NCBI GenBank assembly: GCA_017792425.1
Contig: CP051233.1
Coordinates: forward strand, 2,900,955-2,964,954
Direction: 5' to 3'
Source: Thalassovita sp.
GTDB taxonomy: Bacteria > Pseudomonadota > Alphaproteobacteria > Rhodobacterales > Rhodobacteraceae
Length of the DNA: 64,000 bases
In this document: positions 25,404-34,513 of the stretch, one piece after another
How positions within the stretch are numbered: position 1 is the first letter of the stretch
Layout of the letters: the number at the start of each line of letters is the position of its first letter
Notes under the pieces: generated by a model
What the model saw: the letters and a program-made list of their open reading frames with translations, nothing else
What the model was told of the DNA's origin: nothing
Databases searched by the model: none
Program-made: the position numbers and the translations under genes

Positions 25404-26165
25404 ATGCCCCTGTTCCGCCTGCTGCTGACCATACTGCTGTTTCTACCGTCTCCGATCCTTGCCGGAAGCGTCACCGTTTTCGCCGCAGCCAGCCTGAAAA
25501 CCGCGCTGGACCGGATCGCCGGGGACTGGAACGCGCGCACCGGCCATACCGCCACCGTGTCCTTTGCCGGCAGTTCCGCCCTGGCCCGCCAGATAGAGGC
25601 CGGCGCCCCTGCAGACATCTTCATTTCCGCCAACCCCGGCTGGATGGATCACTTGGCGGCAAATGCACTCATCCGCAACGAAACCCGAATTGATCTGCTG
25701 TCCAACACGCTGGTGCTGATCGCCCCCGCCGGAACACCTGCCCTGCCCGGCTTTGGCCCGCAGACCGATCTGGGGGCGCTGCTGGGACAGGACCGGCTGG
25801 CGATGGCGCTGGTGCAGGCTGTCCCCGCCGGGATTTACGGCAAGGCAGCGCTGGAAACGCTGGGCCTGTGGCCTTCGGTGGCGGACAAGGTCGCGCAGGC
25901 CGACAACGTCAGCGCCGCGTTGATGCTGGTTGCCTTGGGCGAGGCTCCGCTGGGTATCGTCTATGGCTCTGACGCCCGATCCGACCCGCGTGTCACCGTG
26001 GTGGCGGATTTTCCTGCGGACAGTCACCCGCAGATCCTCTATCCCGCCGCGATCACCACCGACAGCACCAGCCCGCAAGCCGCAGAGTTCCTGGATTTCC
26101 TGCAATCCCCTGCCGCCAGCGACATCTTCCTGGCTGCGGGCTTTACCCTCCCGGAGCCCGAATGA
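25404..26165 (+). CDS. modA: Molybdate ABC transporter, periplasmic binding protein
   Basis: About 253 residues. Signal peptide MPLFRLLLTILLFLPSPILAG, then the mature start SVTVFAAASLKTALD, a hallmark of ModA. It also has FAGSSALARQIEAGAPADIFISAN and PAGIYGKAALETLG. ModA captures molybdate or tungstate for the ModBC importer. Frame-open ATG (25377) and TTG (25350) lie upstream; I prefer 25404 because the signal peptide begins there, though its ribosome site is weak. The start codon overlaps a TGATATCA palindrome. It overlaps modB by four bases. Confidence 0.93.
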   Translation: MPLFRLLLTILLFLPSPILAGSVTVFAAASLKTALDRIAGDWNARTGHTATVSFAGSSALARQIEAGAPADIFISANPGWMDHLAANALIRNETRIDLLSNTLVLIAPAGTPALPGFGPQTDLGALLGQDRLAMALVQAVPAGIYGKAALETLGLWPSVADKVAQADNVSAALMLVALGEAPLGIVYGSDARSDPRVTVVADFPADSHPQILYPAAITTDSTSPQAAEFLDFLQSPAASDIFLAAGFTLPEPE

Positions 26166-26857
26166 CGGATTGGCTGGCACCCCAGGAATGGGCCGCCGTC
26201 GCCCTGTCGCTCAAGGTGTCCTTCTGGGCCACGCTGGCCAGCCTGCCTGTCGCCATCCTGACCGCTCTGGCGCTGGCGCGCGGCCAGTTCCCCGGCAAGC
26301 AGTTCCTGAACGGCATCGTCCACCTGCCGCTGATCCTGCCCCCCGTGGTCACCGGCTATCTGCTGTTGATCACCTTCGGCAAGCGCGCGCCGGTGGGGGC
26401 GTTCCTGCATGACGTGTTCGGCATCGTGCTGGCCTTTCGCTGGACCGGCGCCGCGCTGGCGGCGGCGATCATGGCTTTCCCGCTGATGGTCCGCGCAATC
26501 CGCCTGGCGATCGAAGGCGTGGACCCCCGGCTGGAACAGGCCGCCGCCACGCTGGGCGCATCGCGGCTGTCGGTGTTCACCACGATCACCCTGCCGCTGA
26601 TCCTGCCCGGCATCATCGCCGGGGCGGTCCTGGCCTTCGCCAAGGCGATGGGCGAATTCGGCGCGACGATCACCTTCGTATCCAACATCCCCGGCCAGAC
26701 CCAGACCCTGCCCTCGGCGATCTACGCCTTCCTGCAGGTTCCGGGCGGCGAGGCCTCGGCCCTGCGGCTGGTGGCCGTGTCGGTCGTTCTGGCGATGGCG
26801 GCCCTTCTGGCCTCAGAGGCGCTGGCCCGCCGCGCCGCAAGGAAGGTGCGTGGATGA
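26162..26857 (+). CDS. modB: Molybdate ABC transporter, permease
   Basis: 231 residues with five to six membrane segments and the permease EAA loop (EQAAATLGASRLSVFTTITLPLILPG). The segment GEFGATITFVSNIPGQTQTLP is typical of ModB. It forms the inner-membrane channel of the molybdate importer. It overlaps modA and modC by four bases at each end. Confidence 0.95.
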   Translation: MTDWLAPQEWAAVALSLKVSFWATLASLPVAILTALALARGQFPGKQFLNGIVHLPLILPPVVTGYLLLITFGKRAPVGAFLHDVFGIVLAFRWTGAALAAAIMAFPLMVRAIRLAIEGVDPRLEQAAATLGASRLSVFTTITLPLILPGIIAGAVLAFAKAMGEFGATITFVSNIPGQTQTLPSAIYAFLQVPGGEASALRLVAVSVVLAMAALLASEALARRAARKVRG

Positions 26858-27942
26858 GCCTGTCCGTCCGCGTCACCCACGATTTCGGCACCTTCCGGCT
26901 GAACGCCGTGTTCGAGGCCGGACCGGGTGTCACGGCGCTGTTCGGACGCTCGGGATCGGGCAAGACCACCCTTATCAACACCGTGGCCGGGTTGCTGAGA
27001 CCGCAACAGGGGCGTATCACCGTCGGCGGCCGGGCGCTGTTCGACAGCGCCGAAGGCGTGAACGTCCCGGTCCACAAGCGCCGTGTTGGCTATGTCTTTC
27101 AGGACGCCCGGCTGTTTCCGCACATGACCGTGGCGCAGAACCTGGCCTATGGCCAACGCTTCAGCCGCAGCACCACCGGCCAGGACGATGTCATCGCGAT
27201 GCTGGGCATCGGCGATCTGCTGGCGCGTCGCCCCGGCGCGCTGTCGGGCGGGGAAAAGCAGCGCGTCGCCATTGGCCGCGCACTGCTATCCAGCCCGGAA
27301 ATCCTGCTGCTGGACGAACCGCTGGCCGCGCTGGACGCCGCCCGCAAGGATGAAATCCTGCCCTATGTCGAAAGGCTGCGCGACCGCGCCCGCATCCCGA
27401 TCCTCTATGTCAGCCATTCCATGTCCGAGGTCGCTCGACTAGCCAACACGATCGTCCTGTTGCAGGACGGCGCCGTGCGCCAGGCAGGCCCCGCCGCGCA
27501 AATCCTGTCGGACCCCGACCTTGCCCCGCTGATCGGGTTGCGACAGGCCGGTGCCATCCTGACCGCGCGCATCCTGGCCCACCATTCCGACGGGCTGACC
27601 GAACTGGCGACCGCGGGCCACCGCCTGCACTTGCCCCGGATACAGGCCGCCCCCGGCACCGCCCTGCGCGTCCGCATCCACGCGCACGAGGTCATGCTGG
27701 CGCTGGACCCGCCGCAGAACATATCCGCCCTGAACGTCCTGCCCGCGACGGTGGACACGATCCGTATGGGTGACGGCCCCGGTGCGATGGTGCGGCTGCA
27801 GGTGGGGCCGGATCATATCCTGGCCCGGATCACCCGCCGGTCGGCGCAGGTGCTGAACCTGCAGCCGGGCACCCGCTGCCATGCCATCGTGAAATCCGTG
27901 TCCGTCGCGCAGGGCGACGTGGGCGCCTATTCCACCGCGTAA
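26854..27942 (+). CDS. modC: Molybdate ABC transporter, ATP-binding protein
   Basis: 362 residues. Walker A GRSGSGKT (about 32), ABC signature LSGGEKQR, Walker B ILLLDEPLAALD, then the switch His (YVSHSMSEV). The C-terminal third is a TOBE/Mop-like molybdate-binding domain (ISALNVLPATVDTIRMGDG and following). Powers molybdate uptake and may sense internal molybdate. It ends overlapping the convergent DUF3237 gene by 16 bases, which is unusual and may allow antisense effects. Confidence 0.95.
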   Translation: MSLSVRVTHDFGTFRLNAVFEAGPGVTALFGRSGSGKTTLINTVAGLLRPQQGRITVGGRALFDSAEGVNVPVHKRRVGYVFQDARLFPHMTVAQNLAYGQRFSRSTTGQDDVIAMLGIGDLLARRPGALSGGEKQRVAIGRALLSSPEILLLDEPLAALDAARKDEILPYVERLRDRARIPILYVSHSMSEVARLANTIVLLQDGAVRQAGPAAQILSDPDLAPLIGLRQAGAILTARILAHHSDGLTELATAGHRLHLPRIQAAPGTALRVRIHAHEVMLALDPPQNISALNVLPATVDTIRMGDGPGAMVRLQVGPDHILARITRRSAQVLNLQPGTRCHAIVKSVSVAQGDVGAYSTA

Positions 27943-28397
27943 AGCGAGATCACGACCTGCCCGGCCAGCCGCGCGCCGACCCCGGCAAACATGGTCCGGT
28001 TGACCCAGTCGTAGCGCGGATCCCCCGTTTCCAACTGCGCCGAGGTCCGCATGTAATAGCTGGCGGGGTCCACGTCCTCGCCCCGCGCGACGGCGGCCAG
28101 CACCTCGGCCGGGCCGTGGCGGTAGCCATAGTTGCGGATCTCGATCAGCGCGCCGTCGTCGGTCTCGAACGCATAGCGCGCCTCCAACTCGGCCACGCCG
28201 TTGCCCCAGATCGTCTGCCAGTCCGCGCCCAGGTTCAGGATGCGCCCATTCAGCGCCGGCCCCTCGACCCGGCCACCGATGATCGGAATGATCCGCCGTT
28301 GCCCGGCCTGCCCCGGCCCCATTTCCATCAGCGGGGCCAGATCGACGAACAGATCGCACACATGGCGCGTTGCAGGGGCCGGTAGGGTGGGCGTCAT
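27927..28397 (-). CDS. DUF3237 family protein
   Basis: 156 residues from ATG 28397 with GGAGGAACC before it. The DUF3237 pattern is clear: RRIIPIIGGRVEGPALNGRILN-like strand, GADWQTI, EARYAFETDDGALIEIRNYGYR and YYMRTSAQLETGDPRYDWVN. These small beta-barrel-like proteins occur beside catabolic genes; no reaction is established. It converges with modC, overlapping by 16 bases, and is divergent from the GntR gene at 28547. Confidence 0.85.
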   Translation of the reverse strand: MTPTLPAPATRHVCDLFVDLAPLMEMGPGQAGQRRIIPIIGGRVEGPALNGRILNLGADWQTIWGNGVAELEARYAFETDDGALIEIRNYGYRHGPAEVLAAVARGEDVDPASYYMRTSAQLETGDPRYDWVNRTMFAGVGARLAGQVVISLYAVE

Positions 28398-28546
28398 TTG
28401 GTTCCTCCTGTTGGTTGGCCGCAGATTGCCCGCCGCCCCGGCGGAACACAAGCACCCTTCCTTGCCGGTTTCGGCTCAGGTAGAGCTTGTCAAACCGGCC
28501 GGAATGCCGTGGTATGGTAGGACGAAATCGCCAGACGGAACCCTGT

Positions 28547-29188
28547 ATGACTGCAGAGAAACTCAGCTCCTCCGACGCTCTGGCCCGCGATATCGTTCGT
28601 GGGCTCTATGAGGGGCGGTTCGTGCCCGGTCAGCGCCTGGTGGAACCGGACCTTGGCGAAAAATACGGTGTCAGCCGGTCCACGGTGCGCGAGGCAATTC
28701 AGAAACTGACGGCGCAGGGCATCGTGGAAACCCAGCTGAACCGGGGCGCACGCATCCGCCAGCTGGGCAAGGCGGACGCGCTGAACATCCTGCTGATCAT
28801 CGAACAACTGGTCGGGCTGGCGGCGCGGCAGGCGGCGCAGCGGATCGCCCTGCCCGGGAACCGCGTTCCGTTCGAAGAGGTGCTGACCCCGCTGCTGCAA
28901 CCAGTTCAGGTGGTGGACAAGTTCGAATACGCTCGCCAGCGTAACCGGTTCTATCGGACGATGGCGCGGGTGGGTGGCAACGCGGAACTGGAAGGCATCC
29001 TGGCCAACATGAACGTGCACATGTTCGGCAACCGCCTGGACATCCCCCCCGACCAGCGCCGCCAGGCCTATCGCAAGATCGGCGCGGCCATTCTGGCCGG
29101 GGACGCCAAAACAGCCGAAGCCGAGGCGCGCGCGCATGTACGGCGCTCGATCGACTTGCTGGATTCGATCTACCCGGACCCGGCTTGA
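28547..29188 (+). CDS. GntR-family (FCD) transcriptional regulator
   Basis: 213 residues. Winged-helix GntR domain at 10-75 (GLYEGRFVPGQRLVEPDLGE, VSRSTVREAIQKL, GARIRQLGKADA), followed by an alpha-helical FCD ligand domain. FCD regulators usually control sugar-acid, amino-acid or organic-acid catabolism and often neighbour their targets; the DUF3237 gene is divergent 150 bases away. Start at ATG 28547; the open frame upstream is a weak extension. Confidence 0.9.
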   Translation: MTAEKLSSSDALARDIVRGLYEGRFVPGQRLVEPDLGEKYGVSRSTVREAIQKLTAQGIVETQLNRGARIRQLGKADALNILLIIEQLVGLAARQAAQRIALPGNRVPFEEVLTPLLQPVQVVDKFEYARQRNRFYRTMARVGGNAELEGILANMNVHMFGNRLDIPPDQRRQAYRKIGAAILAGDAKTAEAEARAHVRRSIDLLDSIYPDPA

Positions 29189-29195
29189 TCCAAAG

Positions 29196-29258
29196 GAGCG
29201 CGCTGACGCGCGCGCAGGATACCTCGGGCCACCGCCGCTGGCGGTTTCCCTCGGGTCT
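29196..29258. repeat. Partial modular hairpin repeat
   Basis: GCGCGCTGACGCGCGCGC, GATACCTCGGGC, then CCGCCGCTGGCGG. The blocks resemble the left end of the 10097-10325 element; the TTTTTCTTGGGG core is missing. It lies just after the GntR gene. The rest of the gap to the AraC gene shows only its ribosome site. Confidence 0.5.
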
Positions 29259-29387
29259 GGCGCGGATTGAAACGTTGCGGCATTCCCGTTCGTCCGCGCA
29301 AATCGTCTGACGATCTGGATTGACTCGCCCCTCGAAAGCGCGGCACCCTGACGCAGAGGAGAATGATCCCGACCGGAGGAGACATCG

Positions 29388-30203
29388 TTGACCAAAGCTT
29401 GGAATCCGGGCGTCCTGGTGATCGGACGCGACCGCATGTTCTATTCCGGCCTGTGCGGAAATTCGGGCAAGCCCCGCAGCCTGGGCGCGTTTTCGCTGTA
29501 CTTGGCGACCGAGGGCGCCTTTCAGATTTCCACCGATGAAGGTGACTGGCGCGACTGTGACGTGGCATTGGCCGCACCGTTCCAGACCCACCGGCTGCGC
29601 GCGCCCACCGGCATGATCCATAACCTGGGCTTTGAGCCCGAAAGCCTGTCGCCCGCCGCACAGGCCCGCCTGCACCAGATCGTCGAAACCCCCACCCTGC
29701 GCGCCGAATTGCTGCATCGGGTGCGCACGGCGCGTGGCGAACTGGCGGGGCTGCTCCCGAAATCCGGCTTTTCCAATTCCGAGTTCGACAGGCTGTTCCT
29801 GCAAGAGAAACTGCAGCCGCGCCAGATGGACCCGCGAATTCACCGCGTGCTGGAAACCATGTGCGTAGAGGCGCTGGACAGCGTCATTTCCGCCGACGAT
29901 CACGCCGCCCAGATCGGGCTGTCGCAATCGCGTTTCCTGTTCCTGTTCAAGCAGAACACCGGCGTCACCTTCCGTTCCCTGCGGATGTGGAAACGTGCGC
30001 GCCGCTTCCTGGACCATGCCAACGGCAGCAACTCCCTGACCGACGTGGCGCTGGACCTGGGCTATCCGGACAGCAGCCATTTCAGCCACTCGATCCGGCG
30101 CACCTACGGGCTGAAGCCGCGCTCGATCCGCGAAGGATCGCGGGATCTGACCGTGTACCCGGGCGCCAACTATACGCTGGCGCCCGATGCGTTGGCGGGC
30201 TGA
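29388..30203 (+). CDS. AraC-family transcriptional regulator
   Basis: 271 residues from a TTG at 29388 with GGAGGA eight bases before. The N-terminal 90 residues are cupin-like (FSLYLATEGAFQISTDEGDW). The C-terminal AraC domain has helix-turn-helices HAAQIGLSQSRFLFLFKQNTG and LTDVALDLGYPDSSHFSHSI. It ends tail to tail with the SDR gene three bases away. The targets are unknown, perhaps the SDR/acyl-CoA dehydrogenase genes nearby. Confidence 0.9.
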   Translation: MTKAWNPGVLVIGRDRMFYSGLCGNSGKPRSLGAFSLYLATEGAFQISTDEGDWRDCDVALAAPFQTHRLRAPTGMIHNLGFEPESLSPAAQARLHQIVETPTLRAELLHRVRTARGELAGLLPKSGFSNSEFDRLFLQEKLQPRQMDPRIHRVLETMCVEALDSVISADDHAAQIGLSQSRFLFLFKQNTGVTFRSLRMWKRARRFLDHANGSNSLTDVALDLGYPDSSHFSHSIRRTYGLKPRSIREGSRDLTVYPGANYTLAPDALAG

Positions 30204-30206
30204 TCC

Positions 30207-31001
30207 TCAGCCCTTTTCGCGCAATGTCCGCTGCAGTTTGGCCATGCCGCCGATCCAGCGGTCATAGTTGTCCGTCTTTGCGCGCATATAGCCCAACACC
30301 TGTTCATGCGGCAGGATCAGGAAACGCTCGGCCTCTACCCCGTCCAGCCCGCAGCCGGCCACCGCTTCGGGCGACAGGATACCGTCCAGTCCGGCCGAAC
30401 CGCCCTCTGACCCGGCGATCATCGCCGTCTGAACGGCCTGCGGGCACAGGACAGACACCCGGATTCCCGCGTCACGGTGGGTAAAGGCCAGGTTCTCGGA
30501 AAATCCGATCGCGGCATGTTTGGTGGTGCCATAAACGGCGCTGCCGATCTGGTTCAGCACCCCCGCCGCGCTGACCGTGTTCAGGAAGTAGCCGCCGCCG
30601 CGCGCCTGCATCCGTGGCACAAGGTGACGCGCGGCATGGATATGGGCCATCACGTTGATTTCCCAACTGGCCTGCCAGTCGGCATCCGACGCGGACACCG
30701 CACTGGACAGGCTTTGATCCAGACCCATCAGCACGCCCGCGTTGGAACAGAACAGCCCGATCGGGCCTTCTTCTGCCTCGACCGTGTCGATCATCGCGCC
30801 GATGGCTGCACCATCGCGCACGTCCAGCGCAAAGGCCCGCCCGCCGATGGCCCCTGCCACCCGTTCCGCGCCCGCTTCATCGCGGTCCGCCACGATCACC
30901 TTCCTTGCCCCGCGCGCCGCCAGCCCTTCGGCCAGCGCCTTGCCGATCCCGTTCGCCCCGCCGGTGACAACAGCGATCACCCCTTCGATCTGCATCTGCA
31001 A
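30207..31001 (-). CDS. Short-chain dehydrogenase/reductase
   Basis: 264 residues. NAD(P)-binding [14 protein letters not shown] (13-26) with an acidic residue after strand 2 (VADRDEAG) favouring NAD. SNAGV near 88 and catalytic [16 protein letters not shown] near 160. An oxidoreductase of alcohol or ketone groups. It is divergent from the acyl-CoA dehydrogenase operon, so it may act on a hydroxyacyl intermediate; this is inference. Confidence 0.9.
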   Translation of the reverse strand: MQMQIEGVIAVVTGGANGIGKALAEGLAARGARKVIVADRDEAGAERVAGAIGGRAFALDVRDGAAIGAMIDTVEAEEGPIGLFCSNAGVLMGLDQSLSSAVSASDADWQASWEINVMAHIHAARHLVPRMQARGGGYFLNTVSAAGVLNQIGSAVYGTTKHAAIGFSENLAFTHRDAGIRVSVLCPQAVQTAMIAGSEGGSAGLDGILSPEAVAGCGLDGVEAERFLILPHEQVLGYMRAKTDNYDRWIGGMAKLQRTLREKG

Positions 31002-31150
31002 TCCTCCCTCTGTTCGCGCCTACTTTCTGCCCCGTCCCCGCACCGCGCAAGCCCGCCCGCGCCTGACCGTGCGTCACAACATCAGTGACTACACGCAAGA
31101 CCCCGCCCGGGCGCGGCCACACACTGCCGCAAACGACCAGAGAGGCCACC

Positions 31151-32296
31151 ATGCACCTGACCCCCGACCACGAAGCCCTGCGCACCACCATCCGCAAATG
31201 GATCGACAACGACGTGAACCCCCATGTCGACGACTGGGAAAAGGCCGAGATTTTCCCCGCCCACGAGGTATTCAAACGCGCCGGGGATCTGGGCCTTCTG
31301 GGCATCGACAAACCAGAACAATTCGGCGGCATGGGACTGGACTATACCTTTGCTGCGGTCCTGGCCGAGGAACTGGGCCTGATAAAGGCCGGAGGTGTCC
31401 CCATGGCCATCGGCGTGCAAACCGACATGGCCACCCCCGCGCTGGCCCGCCACGGCAGCGACGAACTGCGTGCCGAATACCTTGCCCCGGCCATCGCCGG
31501 GGACATCGTGGCCTGCCTTGGCGTGTCAGAGGTCGGCAGCGGCTCGGATGTCGCCTCGATCAGGACAACCGCCGTGAAAGACGGTGATGACTACGTGATC
31601 AACGGCGGCAAGATGTGGACCACGTCGGGCACGCAGGCCGATTTCTGCTGCCTGCTGGCCAACACCTCGGACGATCCCGCGCATAAGAACAAGTCGCTGA
31701 TCATCCTGCCGATGGACGCCAAGGGCGTCAGCGTCGCCCGCAAGCTGCGCAAGGTCGGCATGCACAGTTCGGACACCGCGCAACTCTATTTCGACAACGT
31801 CCGCGTGCCGCGCCGCAACCTGATCGGACAGGAGGGAATGGGCTTTATCTACCAGATGCAGCAATTCCAGTGCGAACGGCTGTGGGGGGCGTTTTCCACC
31901 ATCGGCAGCCTGCAACGCGCCATCGACAGCACCATCGCCTATACTCGCGACCGCAAGGCGTTCGGCAAGTCGATCCTCGACAACCAGTGGGTCCAGTTCA
32001 AACTGGCCGAATACCAGACAGAGGTGGACATGCTGCGCGCGTCGTGCTGGTACGCCGCCCACGCTGTCGCGCGCGGCGAGGAAAGCACCCGCCTCGCCAC
32101 CGTCTGCAAGCTGAAGGCCGGCAGGCTGGCCCGCGAAGTGGCCGACGGCTGCCTGCAATTCTGGGGCGGCATGGGCTATACCGAAGAGGTCGAAATCTCG
32201 CGCATCTGGCGCGACGGCCGCCTGACCTCGATCGGCGCAGGCGCGGACGAGGTGATGCTGCAGATCCTGACCAAGATGATGGGCATCCATTCATGA
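31151..32296 (+). CDS. Acyl-CoA dehydrogenase (first of pair)
   Basis: 381 residues; FAD flavoenzyme that desaturates acyl-CoA and passes electrons to ETF. Family motifs: ACLGVSEVGSGSDVASIRTTAV, YVINGGKMWTTSGTQADF, RDRKAFGKSILDNQWVQFKLAE, LQFWGGMGYTEEVEISRIWRDGR. AGAGGCCACC precedes the ATG. The stop overlaps the second dehydrogenase start (ATGA), so the pair is co-translated and may act as a heteromer or on one pathway. No ligase or hydratase lies beside them. Confidence 0.92.
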   Translation: MHLTPDHEALRTTIRKWIDNDVNPHVDDWEKAEIFPAHEVFKRAGDLGLLGIDKPEQFGGMGLDYTFAAVLAEELGLIKAGGVPMAIGVQTDMATPALARHGSDELRAEYLAPAIAGDIVACLGVSEVGSGSDVASIRTTAVKDGDDYVINGGKMWTTSGTQADFCCLLANTSDDPAHKNKSLIILPMDAKGVSVARKLRKVGMHSSDTAQLYFDNVRVPRRNLIGQEGMGFIYQMQQFQCERLWGAFSTIGSLQRAIDSTIAYTRDRKAFGKSILDNQWVQFKLAEYQTEVDMLRASCWYAAHAVARGEESTRLATVCKLKAGRLAREVADGCLQFWGGMGYTEEVEISRIWRDGRLTSIGAGADEVMLQILTKMMGIHS

Positions 32297-33471
32297 GGCA
32301 GATGTTCGACACCCATGCGCCGGACCAGTATTTTTCCGAGGATCACCTCGCCTTCCGCCGGGCCATGCGCAGTTTTGTCGATCAGGAAATCCGCCCGAAC
32401 ATAGACGAATGGGAACGGGCCGAACGGCTGCCGCGCGCGCTGTACCGCCAGGCGGCTGGGGTCGGCTTCCTTGGCCTTCTCTACCCCGAAGCCTATGGCG
32501 GATCAGAGGCCGACATCTTCATGCAGATCGTCGCGACCGAGGAACTGGGCCTGACCGGCGCGGGCGGCGTCGGCGCGTCGCTGGGGTCGCACTCGATCGC
32601 CATCCCGCCCATCGCCGCCATCGGGTCCAAGACGCTGAAACAGCGCGTTCTGCCCCCGGTGATCGCCGGCGAAAAAATCGCCGCCCTGGCCATCACTGAA
32701 CCCAGCGGCGGCTCGGACGTGGCCGCACTGAAAACAACGGCCCGGCGTGACGGCGACAGCTATGTCATCAACGGTGAAAAGGCGTTCATCACCTCGGGCA
32801 TGCAGGCCGATTTCCTGACCGTCGCCTGCCGCACCGATCCCGCGAACCCCGGCCCCGGCGGCCTCTCGTTCATCCTGGTCGAAGGTGACACGCCCGGCCT
32901 GACCCGCACCGCGCTGCACAAGATGGGCTGGCACGCCTCGGACACGGCGCTTTTGCATTTCGACAACGTGCGCGTCCCCGCGGACAACCTGGTCGGTGCC
33001 GAGGGCGAAGGTTTCAAGGCCGCCATGCTGAACTTCAACAACGAACGGCTGACCCTGGCGGTGATCGCCTATGCCGCCGCGCAGGCCTGCCTGGACGAGG
33101 CAACGGACTGGGCCCGGACCCGCCGCACCTTCGGCAAGCCGCTGATCGAGCAGCAGGTGATCCGGCACAAGCTGGTGGACATGGCCATGCGCATCCAGTC
33201 CGCCCGCGCGCTGGTGCTGGATGTGGCCTGGCGCCACCTGCACCGGATGGACCCGCTGAACATCCACGTCGCCCGCACCGGCATGGCCAAGATCACAGCC
33301 ACCGACACCGTGCAGTTTGTCGCATCAGAGGCCGTGCAGATCATGGGGGCGATGGGCTACATGCGCGGAAGCACCTGTGAGCGGGTGTTCCGTGAAACCA
33401 AGGTGCTGTCGATCGGCGGTGGTACGGACGAGGTGATCCGCAACCTCGTCGCCTCGCAAATGGGGATATAG
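32293..33471 (+). CDS. Acyl-CoA dehydrogenase (second of pair)
   Basis: 392 residues. ALAITEPSGGSDVAALKTTA, YVINGEKAFITSGMQADF, RTRRTFGKPLIEQQVIRHKL and the C-terminal catalytic-region GGGTDEVIRNLVASQMG are all present. It resembles short/branched-chain acyl-CoA dehydrogenases, and is about a third identical to its neighbour by eye. The start ATG at 32293 overlaps the previous stop; the longer frame from 31870 is antisense-like noise over the first gene. It is followed by a repeat-filled gap. Confidence 0.92.
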   Translation: MRQMFDTHAPDQYFSEDHLAFRRAMRSFVDQEIRPNIDEWERAERLPRALYRQAAGVGFLGLLYPEAYGGSEADIFMQIVATEELGLTGAGGVGASLGSHSIAIPPIAAIGSKTLKQRVLPPVIAGEKIAALAITEPSGGSDVAALKTTARRDGDSYVINGEKAFITSGMQADFLTVACRTDPANPGPGGLSFILVEGDTPGLTRTALHKMGWHASDTALLHFDNVRVPADNLVGAEGEGFKAAMLNFNNERLTLAVIAYAAAQACLDEATDWARTRRTFGKPLIEQQVIRHKLVDMAMRIQSARALVLDVAWRHLHRMDPLNIHVARTGMAKITATDTVQFVASEAVQIMGAMGYMRGSTCERVFRETKVLSIGGGTDEVIRNLVASQMGI

Positions 33472-33645
33472 GGGGGCGCTGCCCCCCTCGGGCTTCGCCC
33501 TCACCCCCCGGAGTATTTCCAGCAAGATGAATTGTGCTTTTTCTTGGGGAAAATACCCCGGGGTCCGGGGCAGCGCCCCGGGCCTGAGGCCCCGGCCACG
33601 GGCCGGGGACGAGGCATCAGGCGCGCGCGCCAGCGCGCACCGTTT
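33472..33645. repeat. Inverted pair of modular hairpin repeats, second site
   Basis: Left copy (plus): GGGGGGCGCTGCCCCCC, GGGCTTCGCCC, CCCCCCGGAGTATTTCC, AGCAAGATGAA. Right copy (minus): GGTGCGCGCTGGCGCGCGCG, CCCCGGCCCGTGGCCGGGG, CCCGGGGTATTTTCCCCAAG, AAAAAGC. As at 10097-10325, each of two convergent genes ends in a copy. Confidence 0.8.
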
Positions 33646-34503
33646 TCACAGACCCAGGATCGCGCGGGCCTCCGCTGGCGAAGCGACAGACCGGCCCGCC
33701 GCCTGCGCGGTACGCGCCAGTTCTTCGATCAGGTCGCCGTTCGAGCGGACCTTGGTGCCTGACGGCAGGTAGAACGTGTCCTCCAGCCCGGTCCGCAAAT
33801 GCCCGCCCAGTTCGGCACAGGCGCGGTGCAGCGGCCAGATCTCCTCGCGCCCGATGGCGGTGACGGACCAGCGCGCGCCGTCTGGCGCCAGATCCTTCAG
33901 GATCGGCAGCAGGTCCACCCGCGTCGGCTGACCAGAGGCCACGCCCATCACGAAATTGACCTGTGCCGCGCCTTTGAACATGCCGTTCTTCTGGTACATG
34001 CCGACGCTGCGCACGATGCCGGTGTCGAAGCATTCGAACTCTGGGATCGCCCCGGCCTCTTCGATCGCGTCGATGAAGTCCTGCACCTTGCCCACCGGGT
34101 TGTCGAACAGCATCGGTGGCCAGGCCCACTCGCCGTTCGCCTTGATCTTCAAATAGTTCAGCGACCCCGCGTTACACGCGGCCATTTCCGGCCGTGTCGC
34201 CCTGATCACGTTCAGCGCGGGCTGGTAATCCGGCCCGACGATCCCCGAGGTATGGTTGATGATCACCCCCGGACAGGCTTCGCGGATCGCGGCCTGTACC
34301 TCGGTGGACAGCGCGATATCCCAACTGGGCAGGTGGCCCTTGCCCGCGCCCTGCTCGCGCAGATGGATATGCATCACAGAGGCCCCCGCGTCATAGGCGC
34401 GGCGCGCTTCGGCCGCCATTTCAGCGGGGGTAACGGGAACATTGTGCTGTCGCGGGTCGGTCAGGACACCGTTCAGCGCGCAGGTAATGATGGCTTTGGT
34501 CAT
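33646..34503 (-). CDS. BKACE-family 3-keto acid cleavage enzyme
   Basis: 285 residues. Zinc ligands in SVMHIHLREQGAG (near 45-50) and a TIM-barrel pattern (LNVIRATRPEMAACNAGSLN, RTGLEDTFYLPSGTK) identify the BKACE (DUF849) family. These split beta-keto acids with acetyl-CoA to give acetoacetate plus a new CoA ester; 3-keto-5-aminohexanoate and dehydrocarnitine are known substrates. The upstream open frame to 34728 overlaps the GST gene and is rejected. It is 10 bases from the GST gene. Confidence 0.92.
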   Translation of the reverse strand: MTKAIITCALNGVLTDPRQHNVPVTPAEMAAEARRAYDAGASVMHIHLREQGAGKGHLPSWDIALSTEVQAAIREACPGVIINHTSGIVGPDYQPALNVIRATRPEMAACNAGSLNYLKIKANGEWAWPPMLFDNPVGKVQDFIDAIEEAGAIPEFECFDTGIVRSVGMYQKNGMFKGAAQVNFVMGVASGQPTRVDLLPILKDLAPDGARWSVTAIGREEIWPLHRACAELGGHLRTGLEDTFYLPSGTKVRSNGDLIEELARTAQAAGRSVASPAEARAILGL

Positions 34504-34513
34504 GGTCTCTTCC

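Noticed and set aside
25370..25410. ModE/Mop molybdate box before modA (GATATGAT...GATATCAT)
   Set aside because: The half sites are not in the inverted arrangement of the known box and one overlaps the start codon.
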